Of a stretch of 56,179 nt of DNA, positions 30,601 through 40,813 are shown one piece after another; position 1 is the stretch's first letter, and each line of letters opens with the position of its first letter. Source of the DNA: Stentor coeruleus (taxonomy: Eukaryota > Ciliophora > Heterotrichea > Heterotrichida > Stentoridae); contig MPUH01000411.1 in the NCBI GenBank assembly GCA_001970955.1, forward strand, positions 1-56,179, read 5' to 3'. The notes beneath the pieces are model-generated. The model was not told the DNA's origin. It searched no databases and saw only the letters and a list, made by a program, of their open reading frames with translations. The position numbers and the translations under genes are program-made.

Positions 30601-33600
30601 AGTAAAGGTTCAAGACTTGGATCTAATTCTTCACCAACATTTTCTAAGAGAACTGGGTGTCCGAAGGTGATTTTGTTTTCTAGATGCCTTAAAAAATTAT
30701 CATCAGTAAGTTTTATAACAAGTAGAGTATTTTCTTTGCCTTCCATTTTTTTAATCCATTTGTTAGCTTGAGACTCTGGATCAATCATCAATGGCCAGCG
30801 TCGAGCTTTAGATATAATAATTCCATTTTCTATAGAAAAAGCATCTCTTGGCAAACCATCAATATTCCATTGTCTGATTTTTACAGGGTCTCCAAGACAT
30901 GTTTGTAAAGAATATTCTTTACTTCCTGGGATTTTTCTTTTAAAACATTCTGAACTCCATTCTGCACTGATTTGTGCACGAAAAGCAGCGGTAAAAGGTC
31001 CAGAATAAGCTATCATCCCTGCAGAAACAAGAACATCTCCAGTTAAAGCTATATATTCTTCTCCAAGTCTTTGAGCATATTCTTTCCAAGCAACTTTTTC
31101 CCCACCCAAACTTTCAATTAATTGTTGTGCCCTAACAAGTCTTCTTTTACATTCATCAACATCATGTTCTAATTTATCTTTTTTAGCTAATGTCTGATCT
31201 AAATCACTTTGTAATGCAGCAACTTTGTCTTGGACAACTTTAAGTTCAGCTTCTTTAACTTCGAGATTTTTCATGTATTTATTATATTCTTCTTCAGCTG
31301 CTTGTTGAGCTTTTTGTTTTGGTATAACTTCTAAATTGACATGATAGAATTTTTCCATTGCTACAACCCATGAGCAAAGTCCTGCTGCAGCACTTGAGAT
31401 TTTATTTCGCATGTTTTCTGGGTTAAAGTCAGGATTTTGGATGAATTTCTGTAATGCTTTAATTTGTTTTTCAGTAATGTCTTCTTTTTTGAAACTCATG
31501 AGATCTTTTAAGAAATCTGCTTTGCTTAGAACTTTTTGTGAAGCTTCCCACCACTGGGGTTCCATTTTCATAGTATCCGGGTTTTGTTTTTTAGGTGGAT
31601 CTGCATCAAACAATATACAAATTGCTTCCATAACATCCTTAACCAACTGTGGTGGACTTGTGCTTTTTTTAATCTTACTAATATCATCCTTATTCAAAAC
31701 ATTCAAAGCATCAATAGCCTCCTGTAATATTGGCAAGCATACCGACAAAGCAATATCACAATCCTTCTTAATCGCTTCAGCTTTCCCAGCAGCAGTTCTG
31801 GCAATAAGTTCTTCCTCTTTAACCGCAGCTTCCATAATCTCTGCTTCTTTTTTATTTGCATCAACAATAATAATCTTCCTATCCGTATCTTTTTGTGCTT
31901 CAAGTAACTGTGGTTGTAAATTCGTCAAAACTTGTCTCATCCCTTCAACTGAATTTTCTGTTGTAATAAGTTTTTCATATCCAATTTCAAACTTGTTTTT
32001 CTCATTCAAAACCATTTTCCTTTTTTCATCTAATAAATTTTTAAAAGTTGTAATCATTTCTAAATAACTTGTTGGGGTAACATAATAATGTCTTCTAAGT
32101 TCCATGAGCATTTTATGAGACCATTCTATAGTACTTCTATGAAATACTTGACACATATCAACACATTGTGCTTTAACTTCTGGGGTCATTTCTAATGGGT
32201 GTAAGAATTTTTGAGCTACAGATAATAAAGCATCTTGGGGCCATTCAGAAAACCAGTCAATTGTTGTGCAGTTTACTAAAGATGGGAACATACGAAGTCT
32301 TGTTCTAAAAGCTTCACCTATAGGAGAAAAACATAAGACGATATGGAGCATTTTTTTACATCTGGAAACAAAAAAACTAAACAGTTGAGGTACTGTACCA
32401 TCTGGTGCTTTTCCTTCAGATTTCGCAGCTCCACGGACTAGTTCACAGACTTCAATTTTCTCATCGGTTTCATATAAATTTGGAACTTCACCAGTATTAA
32501 GAAGGGTGTTGATATCTTCAAGAAAACTTTTATCTTTTATATGTGAGTCAGTAAATAAAAAAACAGTCGGATCTCCAGTCCCTGCTCTTCTTATGAACTT
32601 TTTCAAGTCTTCATGCCATTCGTTTTTCCCATAGTTTTTAGTAAGTTCAATTTGAAACAATTCAAACTCAGCAATACTTGCCGCTAATCTTGTTAAACTT
32701 TGTCTTCCTGACCCTCCAACACCTACAAGTAAAGCATGTCCTCCTGGTTGTGTAAGTATTCTTGATACCCTACAAAGATGTTCAATAGCAAAACTAAAAA
32801 GCACTAAATCCATAGGTTTACTTGATGACGCATTATACATCTCCAAAGCATTTTCACAGTTTTTTAATAAATGAGGATAATCTTTCATCTCCTCATATCT
32901 TTTTATAGCCCCAATAGGAGCCATAAGATTCCCAAACATCAACCCTCTAATTTCATCTAAACTTTCAACTTTCCCATTTTTGTCAATATCAAGTCTATTA
33001 AACACATGGTCGAAATTTACCCCAAATATTCTTTTAGTACTTTCTCTTACATGATTTAATAACCATAAACGATCTATATCATCAATCAAACGATCACCAA
33101 ATACCCTGAGTATTTCATGAACCCAAAGCCTTATAACCTCATCAGTCTCAGTAGTTGTATGTGAATCAGCTAAACAAATACCTAAAATAACTTTGGAAAA
33201 ATCCCTAAGATTAAATGTATAATGGCTTTTTAATGGTGTTGGAAGAAGTTTTTCCATAGCAGTCTTGTATATATCTCTTGTAGCTTGGACTATTTTATTC
33301 TCAACTTTAGTCACATTTTCTGAGAATTTAAAATTAGTAAAAAACCAATGAAGAATACTACTAAAAATCCTTAATAAAGTATCATCTTCAAAATCTGCTA
33401 ATGATATCATAGCTAAATGACGCTGAAAACGTGGGGTTATAAAAGTACGCCCACCACCTGGTGGGCCCATAGCAGAAACGAATCTTGTTTCTATTATTTT
33501 TTTAAAACTGTTATCTTTTCTATCATACCATCCACCTTGGTCAAGAAGTTGTCGAAGGATTTCTATAGGTGGTTGAGCTCCATAGCTTTCTTTTTCAGGC

Positions 33601-36600
33601 ATGTTGAGATCATCAATAAAAACAACGCAAATTTTTTCTGGAGGTGGGCCAAATAATCCTCTGCCTCTTCTGCAGTCAACTTTACTATCAATTGTATCTT
33701 GGACTTGATTAGCTGATGTTTGAGCACTAAACCCAATTTCAGCGTTTATATATTTAATTTGATTAAGTTTGTTTAAAAGGACATCTTTAACATAAACTGT
33801 CTTTCCTGTACCAGTACCTCCACAAAACATATGTGGGATATTAGCTAATACCATTTTTTCTAATAAATAAGTATATCTAACTGTATCAACTGTAGCGACA
33901 ATAATTTCATTAGGTAAGATTTTACTAGGTATTTCAGCATTAATATCAGTAATCTCAGCTTCAGTCCAATGTTTCCAGTTTCTCTGTTCAATTAGATATA
34001 TATAATCATAATAAGAACCATTCTCAGGGATTGTAGGTTGGATTTTCTTCCCTTTGTTTTTTATTTCAGCAACATCTAAACCTATAACTCTTCTTAACCA
34101 TATATTAAAACTTCTCCTATCTTGAGATACAACAGCAGCTCCAAGTGACCAGATCATACAAAACACAAAAAGACAGTCTATAATTTTTATACGTTCCTTT
34201 TCTTCAATAGACTCAAATACTGATTGTTCATTAAAAAACTTCAAAAAATCAGCGAAAAGTTTTAATAACGACATGACTAAATTCTGTCTCATCATTGGAG
34301 CTATTAATTTCATTTTAGTCTCAATTTGCCTTAAAGTTGGTTCTACCATCCAATCAACAAGCATATTTACTTCAAGTTCCTCAGCTTCAAAAAATGTTTT
34401 TGGTAAAGATACATTACGCCAACTTATATATAATGGTTCCCATCCTAATTTTTCTGGTTCAATATAAACCATACCACATCTACTAACTGTAGCTGGTGAT
34501 GCAACAGCTAAATCCATAGGTTCAAATACAAGATTCATGTTATTTGACATAGCAATAATTTCACCACTTGTTAAACATAACTTTTTGTTATCATCAAGGA
34601 CAGTATTCATGTTTTCAATCCATAAAGCATCGACTGGACCATCAAAATGTAACCATTTTCTTTGTTGAGATTCGTTACGGGCAAATTCTTTGTAACCTGC
34701 GGCTAGGACACCATCTTGCCAATCTTTACTTACTTCATCATAAGCCCCATAAAGCTGTTTCATATTGATACTTTTTGGATTTAAAGTGTAGATAAGCACT
34801 TCATTTTCGTTCATAAGTTGTTTACTAGCAAGTTCGGTTAAAGATGCGGCGAGGAGTTTTATTGATGCTGTTTTACCGGAAAAAGGTAAGCCGACTATCA
34901 TAAGTCCATGTCTGACATTAACCATTTCATAGAATTGAATAACTTTTAATTGGAAATAAGGGGTGAATTGGAGATTCATAACCTGGCATTGATTTGTTAG
35001 GGCTTGAAGAAGGTGAGCATAGTCAGGTTCTGGAAGTTTTACTCCTGGGAACAAATCCGAAGCTATCCCTTCAAAAAGCGGCAGATCATGACTAAGAAAC
35101 TTAGCTAAATTAACATCATTGATCGACCTAAGCATAATAATATGTTCATTTTCATTCGGATACCTGCGCTTCAAATTCCCTGCAGCCGTGAGTACTGATT
35201 TCACAGCTCTCATCCCATAATCATAATGTTTTTGACTTGACAACTGTTCTGAACAAAGTTTATAAGTTGCAACAATTTTCTGAGCTAAAGGTCTAGCATC
35301 ATGAAACCCATACGAATAAAGAACATTTTCAGCAATAAGTGCATAATCAGGAACCATCATAGCAACTGTTCTAAACAAAGCTTTTAAATTATCAGGTAAT
35401 TCACTACGTCCAGCATATCCAGGATTCATAGTAATAAAACAATTACATGTTTTTTTAATAGGCAAAATAGTTCCTTCAAACTCAAATTCAACTTTTCCTT
35501 CTTTTATAGCATTTTGTATAGTAAGTAATTGTTGAGCAACAACAGAAAGAACTTCAGGATCTATACGATTAAATTCATCAAAACAACTCCACCCACCAGT
35601 AGCGGCTAATCCTTTAAAAAATTTCCCCATAGCTTCAAAATCTAATCCATCTGAACAATTAAAAACAACACACATCCTAGCCATAGCTTTAGCTAAATCC
35701 TTAACAGTTTCAGTTTTTCCTGTACCAGCTGGTCCTTCAGGTGCACCTCCATAATAAAGGTCTAATGCTCCACATAAAGTTCTATAGCATCTATCAGTTA
35801 ATGGGGTTATAACAAGACGTTCTGAGTTTCCTAAATATTCATATCCATATGGTAATTGAGCATTTATAATTCTAATCCAAGTGTTATCATTTTCCCAATA
35901 ATATCTCATTTGAGATAGCCATCCGAATTCATTTTTATCTTCTAAGCCTTTTTTAGCTAAATCTACAATGACATCACGTGCATGAACATCTAATACAATA
36001 AGTGCTTTTAATGTACATCTAACTAATTCAGAAATATCCCCACGGACTAATGTGACAACATCATTAAGCATTTTTGTACATTCTTGACTATATTCTTGTA
36101 AACCTTTACGACCACTATTTATAAGCTTTTCTTCTGCTCCACGGGTCCAAAATGTCATACTAGCACATAATACAGCTTGACCTTTATGTAAACATACCCA
36201 GTCTCTACGTTCTCTTTTAGGATAGTCGTTAAGTGCTTTTAATATACATTCTCTTGTGCTTTTTAACATACATTCTTCAACTTCTATAAGCCACCTTTCA
36301 ACTGCTCCTTCAGCATTAGCTGGGTCTATAATTCTAATAATTTCAACTACTTCACCTTCTTGTGAAACCATTGCTGATATTTTATGCTCATCATCAAATT
36401 TCAAACTTTTTATCCCTTCAAAACATTTTTTCAAATGAGGCTGAACTTTAGTTGGGTCACGAGTCTCTTTGAGTATTGATAAAAGTTCTTCATTTGATAG
36501 GAAAAAAAATCTTGGGAAAAACAGACGCTTTTTTTCTAAGTAGTTATTAAGTTCCCTTTGGACTATTTCTAACCTTTCATGACAATATTTTAGGGTTTGT

Positions 36601-39600
36601 AACATACTTTCAAGCCTTGTTACAACAGTTACTGAGGTATCTTTAAAAGTCATATCCATAACTTTATGCCAATTATTATCTGCATCTTTAAATATTGCCG
36701 ACTCTTTAGCTAGTTGTTTTTGGATATCTGCACTAGCAAAAACTGGTTCTAAACCAATCCAAAGTGCTTGAACTTTAATCCATACATCAATTATATCATG
36801 GGCTAGATTTAACCATTCATCCCAAGCACCGATTCTTTTTAGATAAACTACAGCATATGGAGAACCTTTCATTGTTTGTGTTGTTAGAATCTGTTCATCA
36901 AGTAAAGTTTGGATTATTTCTAATGCACCACCAAGGAGAATATAAGTTTTTGTCTCACCCCATTCTTTAAGTTCGAATTTTATAGGTTCCCAGTCACGTT
37001 CCATTTTTTCAAGCATTTTAAAGTTACTGAATTCTCTTGAGGCTCCTTGGGCAACTTCTTCGATATCATTGATAAAATTGTCGAGTTCCATGTTTTGGAC
37101 ATGCTTAAAAACTGTTGAGTCGTCGATTTTGAATGTCCCAGTCGGTTTTCCAAGTATTTTATTTATTTTTTCAAAATGTCGCTCTTCAAGACCTTTTGTT
37201 GATACTATTTTCATAACAGGAATATTTCTCATAAACCTATCAAGTTCATTTAATGTAAGCTGGGCAACATCAGCTGGCTTAGGAGCTTTTTCTTTAAGTT
37301 TATAATAAAGGTTTCTTGCTTGAGTCTGCATTTGTCTTGCTTGCCTTTCAATCTCTTCAGGGTCTAATTCTCTAACTAAAGTTCCAGTCCATGAATCAAT
37401 TTTTTCTTTACTCAAACTAACCAACTTCCACAACTCATCATAATTTTTTATAGTCTTTTGAGCTTCTTCAAGTTTACCAAACTCAGTTGGCTGCCATCCT
37501 AAAAGTTCTTCTTTTGTATTAATTTCCTTCATTTTCTCTTCACTTTCTTCAAGTCTTTGTTTCAATATAGCAATCTGTTCACAATATTCTCTATATAAAG
37601 CTTTCTCACTAGCATTTCTAAGTTTATTTATCTCATGATCAATAACATTAATTTCTTCACCAAAATTTTTCCTATTTTCCTTCAATTGAGCTATTAAAAC
37701 ATCTTTTTCTCCTTGTAAACGGATTTCAGTCTCTTGCATCAATGGGGTGATTCTTTTAGTCCAAAAATTACAACTTTTCAAAGATAATAACTCGTCTTCA
37801 ATTTTAAAAGGTAATTCATAAAGCATTTTAAACCATTCTTTTATATCTCGATATTCTTCGAATAGTCTTGGGATTTCTATATCTCTACATCGATCTTTAT
37901 AGTTTTCATATTGAACAAGATGATCTTCTGAATCAGCTCTGTTTTGTAAGTTACTATTCATTATTTCGAATTCTTTGTATATATCTGTAGCTTTGCCTAT
38001 ATTTTTAACTTTTATAGCATTACAGAGTTTTTCGATGATACTATCGCATTCATTACAAAGTTGTTGATTTATGTGGCTACAGTCGACTTCTATCATGTTT
38101 AAACGAATTTTTATTGGGCATTCTTTTCTTATTTCCTTTTCGATTAGCGTGTATTTGTCGATTAATTCACGATATTCTTCTCTTTTACGGTCACCTGATA
38201 TGAATTTGTCGATTATGATGCTGTCAGTGAGGATTTGAGTGTATTTTTTATAGATTTCTAAGGATTCGTATGCAACTTCGAGGTTTTTAGAGCTTATACG
38301 TTTGACATCTGCGGCTACAGCGATTACAAGCTCATCTTCTTTTTTACTTACTGGCCAAAGGTGTAGATTTTTATCGGTACTCATTTTTTGGTCGGGACGG
38401 TAGATTTTTTCTGATTTCTCAGCGATACGGTATACGATATGCTTGAGTTTTTTGGCTATTGCCTTTATGTTGAAGGAAAAAGCGATTTTGCTGTCTTGTG
38501 ACACCATTTCTACTTTGAGGAAAGCTGCTGGCCAGAAAGGAGGGATTGGTACTACCATATCTTTTGGTCGTGGAGGTTCGTCAAGGTCGAAGGTTTTAAA
38601 AAAAACATGATAAGCTTTAAGTGAGTCTGTTATCAACTGCCTAAGTTCATTAGACATCAAAGTACTGGCAGCCTGACATAAAGTATTGCTTTGGTCCTTC
38701 TCCATCTCTTTAATTTCTTCCATAATAATACTCGAAGCTCCCTGTGTCCAATCATTAGCAAGCAGTGTTTGTATCTGATTCATCCTAGCTTCTTGTTTTT
38801 CCACAAACTCCTCAATAGTCAAACTCTCATACTTCTCAGGTAAATCAACCAACAACAAGTTTTCATATTCTACCCACAACTGTCTAAGCATAAGTGTAGC
38901 TGGTGAACATATACAAAGATTATCCGACATGAGCATTCTAGCCATCATCACATTAGTCTGCCATTCTTCACTAGGTTCTAACCCACTATACGGTTTACTT
39001 CCATAATCTACAGGAGGATGTGGGTTATACTCAAATCCTAACCTTTTCAATTGTTCAGGGTCTTTAAGAACATAATCCAATATACTTTTTCTTAAAGCCG
39101 AATAATAATCTTTATTAATCTCATTAAGCATTTCATCTAATAAAAACTCCACTTGTTCTTTTGATATAAACTTCCATTCAGCAGGTACTAAATCAAGAAT
39201 ATTATGTATCCAATATTGTCTTATCGGGGCAATGACTTCAGTACTTATTTCACTTTCTATATAATGCATGTATCTTTTTGATATATAATCATAATTAAGA
39301 GAATTTGAATCCATACCTTTAGCCGTTATAACATTAGCTAATAAAGTTGGAACTTGAGGAATTAATGGATTTGTATTAGCAGCAAGGGTTATTCCCATAT
39401 CAAGTTCTATAAACCTAATTGACCTAGACTCAGGGTCTATTATCAATGTTTTTGATGATGGGTTGTAATTTGAAGCTATACGGACTGAAGGAGGCACATA
39501 CTGTTTATTAAAAGCTATAGGAGCTGCTAAAGTACGACTAAAAATGCTCAACACAGGAGGAAAGCGTGTGCTTGCAAGTTGAGGTTTTTTAAACTTAGTT

Positions 39601-40406
39601 ATCATCATCTTATCCGGGTCTGAGGCAATTGATGAATAATTACTAAGCCGGGCGTTAGGGTTAAGCCCAGCGCCAAGCATATCTATAGACAATCCTTTGC
39701 TTTCAAGTGTTTGAGGTTTATAATAAGTAAAGGTTTTATTACGTTCAGGTACTGGAGACTTATCCCTAGACTCATTTAAAACCATTGACTGTTCTAAAGG
39801 CGGCAATTTTTCATGTATCGTCTTCCCGGCATCCATTAAGTTTTTAACTGTACTTTTACCGAATAAATAAGCGGTTTTGTTTTTTGATATCGGGCTGAAC
39901 TTTACCGCTTTATTATATGATATGAATCGGCCTAGTATTCCAAGATCAAGATCTACGCGACTATGTTCATTTAATAACACACCGATCATATCGAAAAGTC
40001 CTTGTATAGCTGTTGTAACTGTAGCTTTTTCTAAATTGCCTGTTTTAGCAATTCCGACATAGTTGATTTTTATGCTTGGGCCCGGGGTGAATGGAAAAGG
40101 ACATTCTCGCTCATCGAATTTGAATGTCAGGTTGTATTTCTGCAAGAAAGCGTCTTCAAGGCTTATGCAAATTGCCTTTGGGTTGTCTAGGGCGGGGTTA
40201 TAGCCCACAACACCCAGGCCTTGGCAATTAACTGCCCGGCCTAAATCGAATTGTCCTAATAGCCATTTGACCATAGCTTCATAACTTTGAGAATATGCGT
40301 TTTGGCTTAGGACTGTAAACATTGGGCTATGCTCTCCACGTAAGTTTCGATCTACACACATTGCGAATATTTTTTCCAATGAAAGCTGAACCACGTGATC
40401 TTCCAT
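27696..40406 (-). CDS. Axonemal inner-arm (single-headed) dynein heavy chain with N-terminal HU-like domains
   Basis: One uninterrupted 4,236-codon frame encodes a ciliary motor. P-loops are visible in order: AAA1 GPAGTGKT (about 1558), AAA2 GLPFSGKT (about 1838), AAA3 GGTGTGKT (about 2191), AAA4 GVGGSGRQS (about 2559). An EF-hand (DIDKNGKVESLDE, about 2470) lies before AAA4, as in DNAH7-type chains. The stalk coiled coils and microtubule-binding domain lie at about 2790-3080. The C-terminus ends STTGHSTNFV...RGVALLTQL, typical of DNAH3/7/12-like chains. A Ser-Gly6 run lies near the C-terminal domain start. Residues about 41-95 and 112-171 look like two HU domains of the CCDC81 type, which I do not know from animal dyneins. 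Intronless over 12.7 kb. Confidence 0.95.
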   Translation of the reverse strand: MEDHVVQLSLEKIFAMCVDRNLRGEHSPMFTVLSQNAYSQSYEAMVKWLLGQFDLGRAVNCQGLGVVGYNPALDNPKAICISLEDAFLQKYNLTFKFDERECPFPFTPGPSIKINYVGIAKTGNLEKATVTTAIQGLFDMIGVLLNEHSRVDLDLGILGRFISYNKAVKFSPISKNKTAYLFGKSTVKNLMDAGKTIHEKLPPLEQSMVLNESRDKSPVPERNKTFTYYKPQTLESKGLSIDMLGAGLNPNARLSNYSSIASDPDKMMITKFKKPQLASTRFPPVLSIFSRTLAAPIAFNKQYVPPSVRIASNYNPSSKTLIIDPESRSIRFIELDMGITLAANTNPLIPQVPTLLANVITAKGMDSNSLNYDYISKRYMHYIESEISTEVIAPIRQYWIHNILDLVPAEWKFISKEQVEFLLDEMLNEINKDYYSALRKSILDYVLKDPEQLKRLGFEYNPHPPVDYGSKPYSGLEPSEEWQTNVMMARMLMSDNLCICSPATLMLRQLWVEYENLLLVDLPEKYESLTIEEFVEKQEARMNQIQTLLANDWTQGASSIIMEEIKEMEKDQSNTLCQAASTLMSNELRQLITDSLKAYHVFFKTFDLDEPPRPKDMVVPIPPFWPAAFLKVEMVSQDSKIAFSFNIKAIAKKLKHIVYRIAEKSEKIYRPDQKMSTDKNLHLWPVSKKEDELVIAVAADVKRISSKNLEVAYESLEIYKKYTQILTDSIIIDKFISGDRKREEYRELIDKYTLIEKEIRKECPIKIRLNMIEVDCSHINQQLCNECDSIIEKLCNAIKVKNIGKATDIYKEFEIMNSNLQNRADSEDHLVQYENYKDRCRDIEIPRLFEEYRDIKEWFKMLYELPFKIEDELLSLKSCNFWTKRITPLMQETEIRLQGEKDVLIAQLKENRKNFGEEINVIDHEINKLRNASEKALYREYCEQIAILKQRLEESEEKMKEINTKEELLGWQPTEFGKLEEAQKTIKNYDELWKLVSLSKEKIDSWTGTLVRELDPEEIERQARQMQTQARNLYYKLKEKAPKPADVAQLTLNELDRFMRNIPVMKIVSTKGLEERHFEKINKILGKPTGTFKIDDSTVFKHVQNMELDNFINDIEEVAQGASREFSNFKMLEKMERDWEPIKFELKEWGETKTYILLGGALEIIQTLLDEQILTTQTMKGSPYAVVYLKRIGAWDEWLNLAHDIIDVWIKVQALWIGLEPVFASADIQKQLAKESAIFKDADNNWHKVMDMTFKDTSVTVVTRLESMLQTLKYCHERLEIVQRELNNYLEKKRLFFPRFFFLSNEELLSILKETRDPTKVQPHLKKCFEGIKSLKFDDEHKISAMVSQEGEVVEIIRIIDPANAEGAVERWLIEVEECMLKSTRECILKALNDYPKRERRDWVCLHKGQAVLCASMTFWTRGAEEKLINSGRKGLQEYSQECTKMLNDVVTLVRGDISELVRCTLKALIVLDVHARDVIVDLAKKGLEDKNEFGWLSQMRYYWENDNTWIRIINAQLPYGYEYLGNSERLVITPLTDRCYRTLCGALDLYYGGAPEGPAGTGKTETVKDLAKAMARMCVVFNCSDGLDFEAMGKFFKGLAATGGWSCFDEFNRIDPEVLSVVAQQLLTIQNAIKEGKVEFEFEGTILPIKKTCNCFITMNPGYAGRSELPDNLKALFRTVAMMVPDYALIAENVLYSYGFHDARPLAQKIVATYKLCSEQLSSQKHYDYGMRAVKSVLTAAGNLKRRYPNENEHIIMLRSINDVNLAKFLSHDLPLFEGIASDLFPGVKLPEPDYAHLLQALTNQCQVMNLQFTPYFQLKVIQFYEMVNVRHGLMIVGLPFSGKTASIKLLAASLTELASKQLMNENEVLIYTLNPKSINMKQLYGAYDEVSKDWQDGVLAAGYKEFARNESQQRKWLHFDGPVDALWIENMNTVLDDNKKLCLTSGEIIAMSNNMNLVFEPMDLAVASPATVSRCGMVYIEPEKLGWEPLYISWRNVSLPKTFFEAEELEVNMLVDWMVEPTLRQIETKMKLIAPMMRQNLVMSLLKLFADFLKFFNEQSVFESIEEKERIKIIDCLFVFCMIWSLGAAVVSQDRRSFNIWLRRVIGLDVAEIKNKGKKIQPTIPENGSYYDYIYLIEQRNWKHWTEAEITDINAEIPSKILPNEIIVATVDTVRYTYLLEKMVLANIPHMFCGGTGTGKTVYVKDVLLNKLNQIKYINAEIGFSAQTSANQVQDTIDSKVDCRRGRGLFGPPPEKICVVFIDDLNMPEKESYGAQPPIEILRQLLDQGGWYDRKDNSFKKIIETRFVSAMGPPGGGRTFITPRFQRHLAMISLADFEDDTLLRIFSSILHWFFTNFKFSENVTKVENKIVQATRDIYKTAMEKLLPTPLKSHYTFNLRDFSKVILGICLADSHTTTETDEVIRLWVHEILRVFGDRLIDDIDRLWLLNHVRESTKRIFGVNFDHVFNRLDIDKNGKVESLDEIRGLMFGNLMAPIGAIKRYEEMKDYPHLLKNCENALEMYNASSSKPMDLVLFSFAIEHLCRVSRILTQPGGHALLVGVGGSGRQSLTRLAASIAEFELFQIELTKNYGKNEWHEDLKKFIRRAGTGDPTVFLFTDSHIKDKSFLEDINTLLNTGEVPNLYETDEKIEVCELVRGAAKSEGKAPDGTVPQLFSFFVSRCKKMLHIVLCFSPIGEAFRTRLRMFPSLVNCTTIDWFSEWPQDALLSVAQKFLHPLEMTPEVKAQCVDMCQVFHRSTIEWSHKMLMELRRHYYVTPTSYLEMITTFKNLLDEKRKMVLNEKNKFEIGYEKLITTENSVEGMRQVLTNLQPQLLEAQKDTDRKIIIVDANKKEAEIMEAAVKEEELIARTAAGKAEAIKKDCDIALSVCLPILQEAIDALNVLNKDDISKIKKSTSPPQLVKDVMEAICILFDADPPKKQNPDTMKMEPQWWEASQKVLSKADFLKDLMSFKKEDITEKQIKALQKFIQNPDFNPENMRNKISSAAAGLCSWVVAMEKFYHVNLEVIPKQKAQQAAEEEYNKYMKNLEVKEAELKVVQDKVAALQSDLDQTLAKKDKLEHDVDECKRRLVRAQQLIESLGGEKVAWKEYAQRLGEEYIALTGDVLVSAGMIAYSGPFTAAFRAQISAEWSSECFKRKIPGSKEYSLQTCLGDPVKIRQWNIDGLPRDAFSIENGIIISKARRWPLMIDPESQANKWIKKMEGKENTLLVIKLTDDNFLRHLENKITFGHPVLLENVGEELDPSLEPLLLKQVVKNILRLGESNVEYNKEFRFYITTRLRNPHYMPELSTKVTLLNFMITPEGLADQLLATVVAEEQPELARTKEHLIIQTAENQKKQKQIQDKILHIMSTSSGNILDDDEAIQVLSQSKVVSNQIEVEQANAKVTEEKIDKTRMEYKPFSDCMSLLFFCITELGNIDPMYQYSLDFFNNLFVRSIRESETSDVLETRLLNLKKHFTRSLYVNICRSLFEKDRLLFAFNLTLKFMEYDKELDTKALRFLMTGGIGLDEKLPEKPDEIWLSDKAWAEFCRLSDLEKFSGFHQDFKSRINDWKTVFEHPKIYESELPGKWGKYLSDFEKLLIYRCLRLDSVVAAVTEFVANRLGREFTTNTPLKMKDIYKDSSRNAPLIFILSPGSDPFRTLKTFADSKRKNLIIRSLGQGQGKYAEENINSSLETGDWVLLMNCHLADSWMPRLEYIVQTISPEGKGPGRDFRLWLTSYPSPRFPVTLLQNGMKMTNEPPKGLKANLYGSFMKDFIADPHFFNGCKKEKEWKKLLYGLCFFNAVIQERRLYGALGWNIPYEFSESDLRISVQQLQLLLNQYDKIPFEALLYLTGECNFGGRVTDDKDRRLIMTLLIDYYNESIFKDIYKFAGITEYFAPPTGEYQDYINHIENMPNFSPPGIFGFHTNADITKNQNEAVSIFDSMLLTQSSGGGGGGSVSLESIVTKIAEGILADPPEVFDEEAAQKKYPPSYNESMNTVLTQEIFRFNNLSRTIKSTLQDLLKAIKGMIPMSGAIELTLRMLFDGKVPKAWQDVSYPSLKPLGSYIGDLKQRLDFFKNWLMHGSPAVYEISRFFFTQSFLTGALQNYARKYTIPIDEVQINFDIINDENPEKPEDGVLVKGLFLEGARWSKKKGKLAESRPKRLFTDCPMIWIKPTVDIIEFKHYSCPLYKTSVRRGELSTTGHSTNFVMFISLATEIDPNHWVKRGVALLTQLDD

Positions 40407-40813
40407 TTATAACTGATTAAAAAATATATTTTTGGATTTTGGGTTGGAGTGGGGGTATAGGATGATTTAAGCTTTAAAAGGTTTGATGTGGGATGATTTT
40501 TATTATGCAAATGAAGAAATGGTGAAATAGAAAATTTAAAGAGGAAAAAGAGTTGGCATGAAAAAAAAAGGGAAAAAAATTAGGATTTTCGATTAGAGGA
40601 TAAGAGAATTTGATTATCAGGTTTTTGGGTATGATGGAGGTGGGTAGAAAATATTAATTTTTATGTTGCTGATTATAAAATGTGATAGAATAATAAGAAT
40701 TTAGGTTTTTATTAGAAATTTGGTAGAATGAATAGTTTTTTTTGTTAGTAAAATAAANTTTATAAGGTATCGAATTGATAATGTTTTTTGAAGTGATATA
40801 ATAAACAAGAAAA
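40407..40813. other. Divergent intergenic region with an N
   Basis: This holds the dynein promoter (left) and the promoter of the LITAF-domain gene (right). The plus strand is G-rich and C-poor up to about 40740. A single N lies at 40758 without flanking duplication. No gene: the minus-strand frame at 40654-40914 crosses the N and is not convincing. Confidence 0.65.

Noticed and set aside
31411..32067. 218-codon plus-strand frame antisense to the dynein gene
   Set aside because: It lies wholly within the dynein stalk-coding region, and its Ser/Phe/Ile-rich composition is what the complement of a coiled coil gives.
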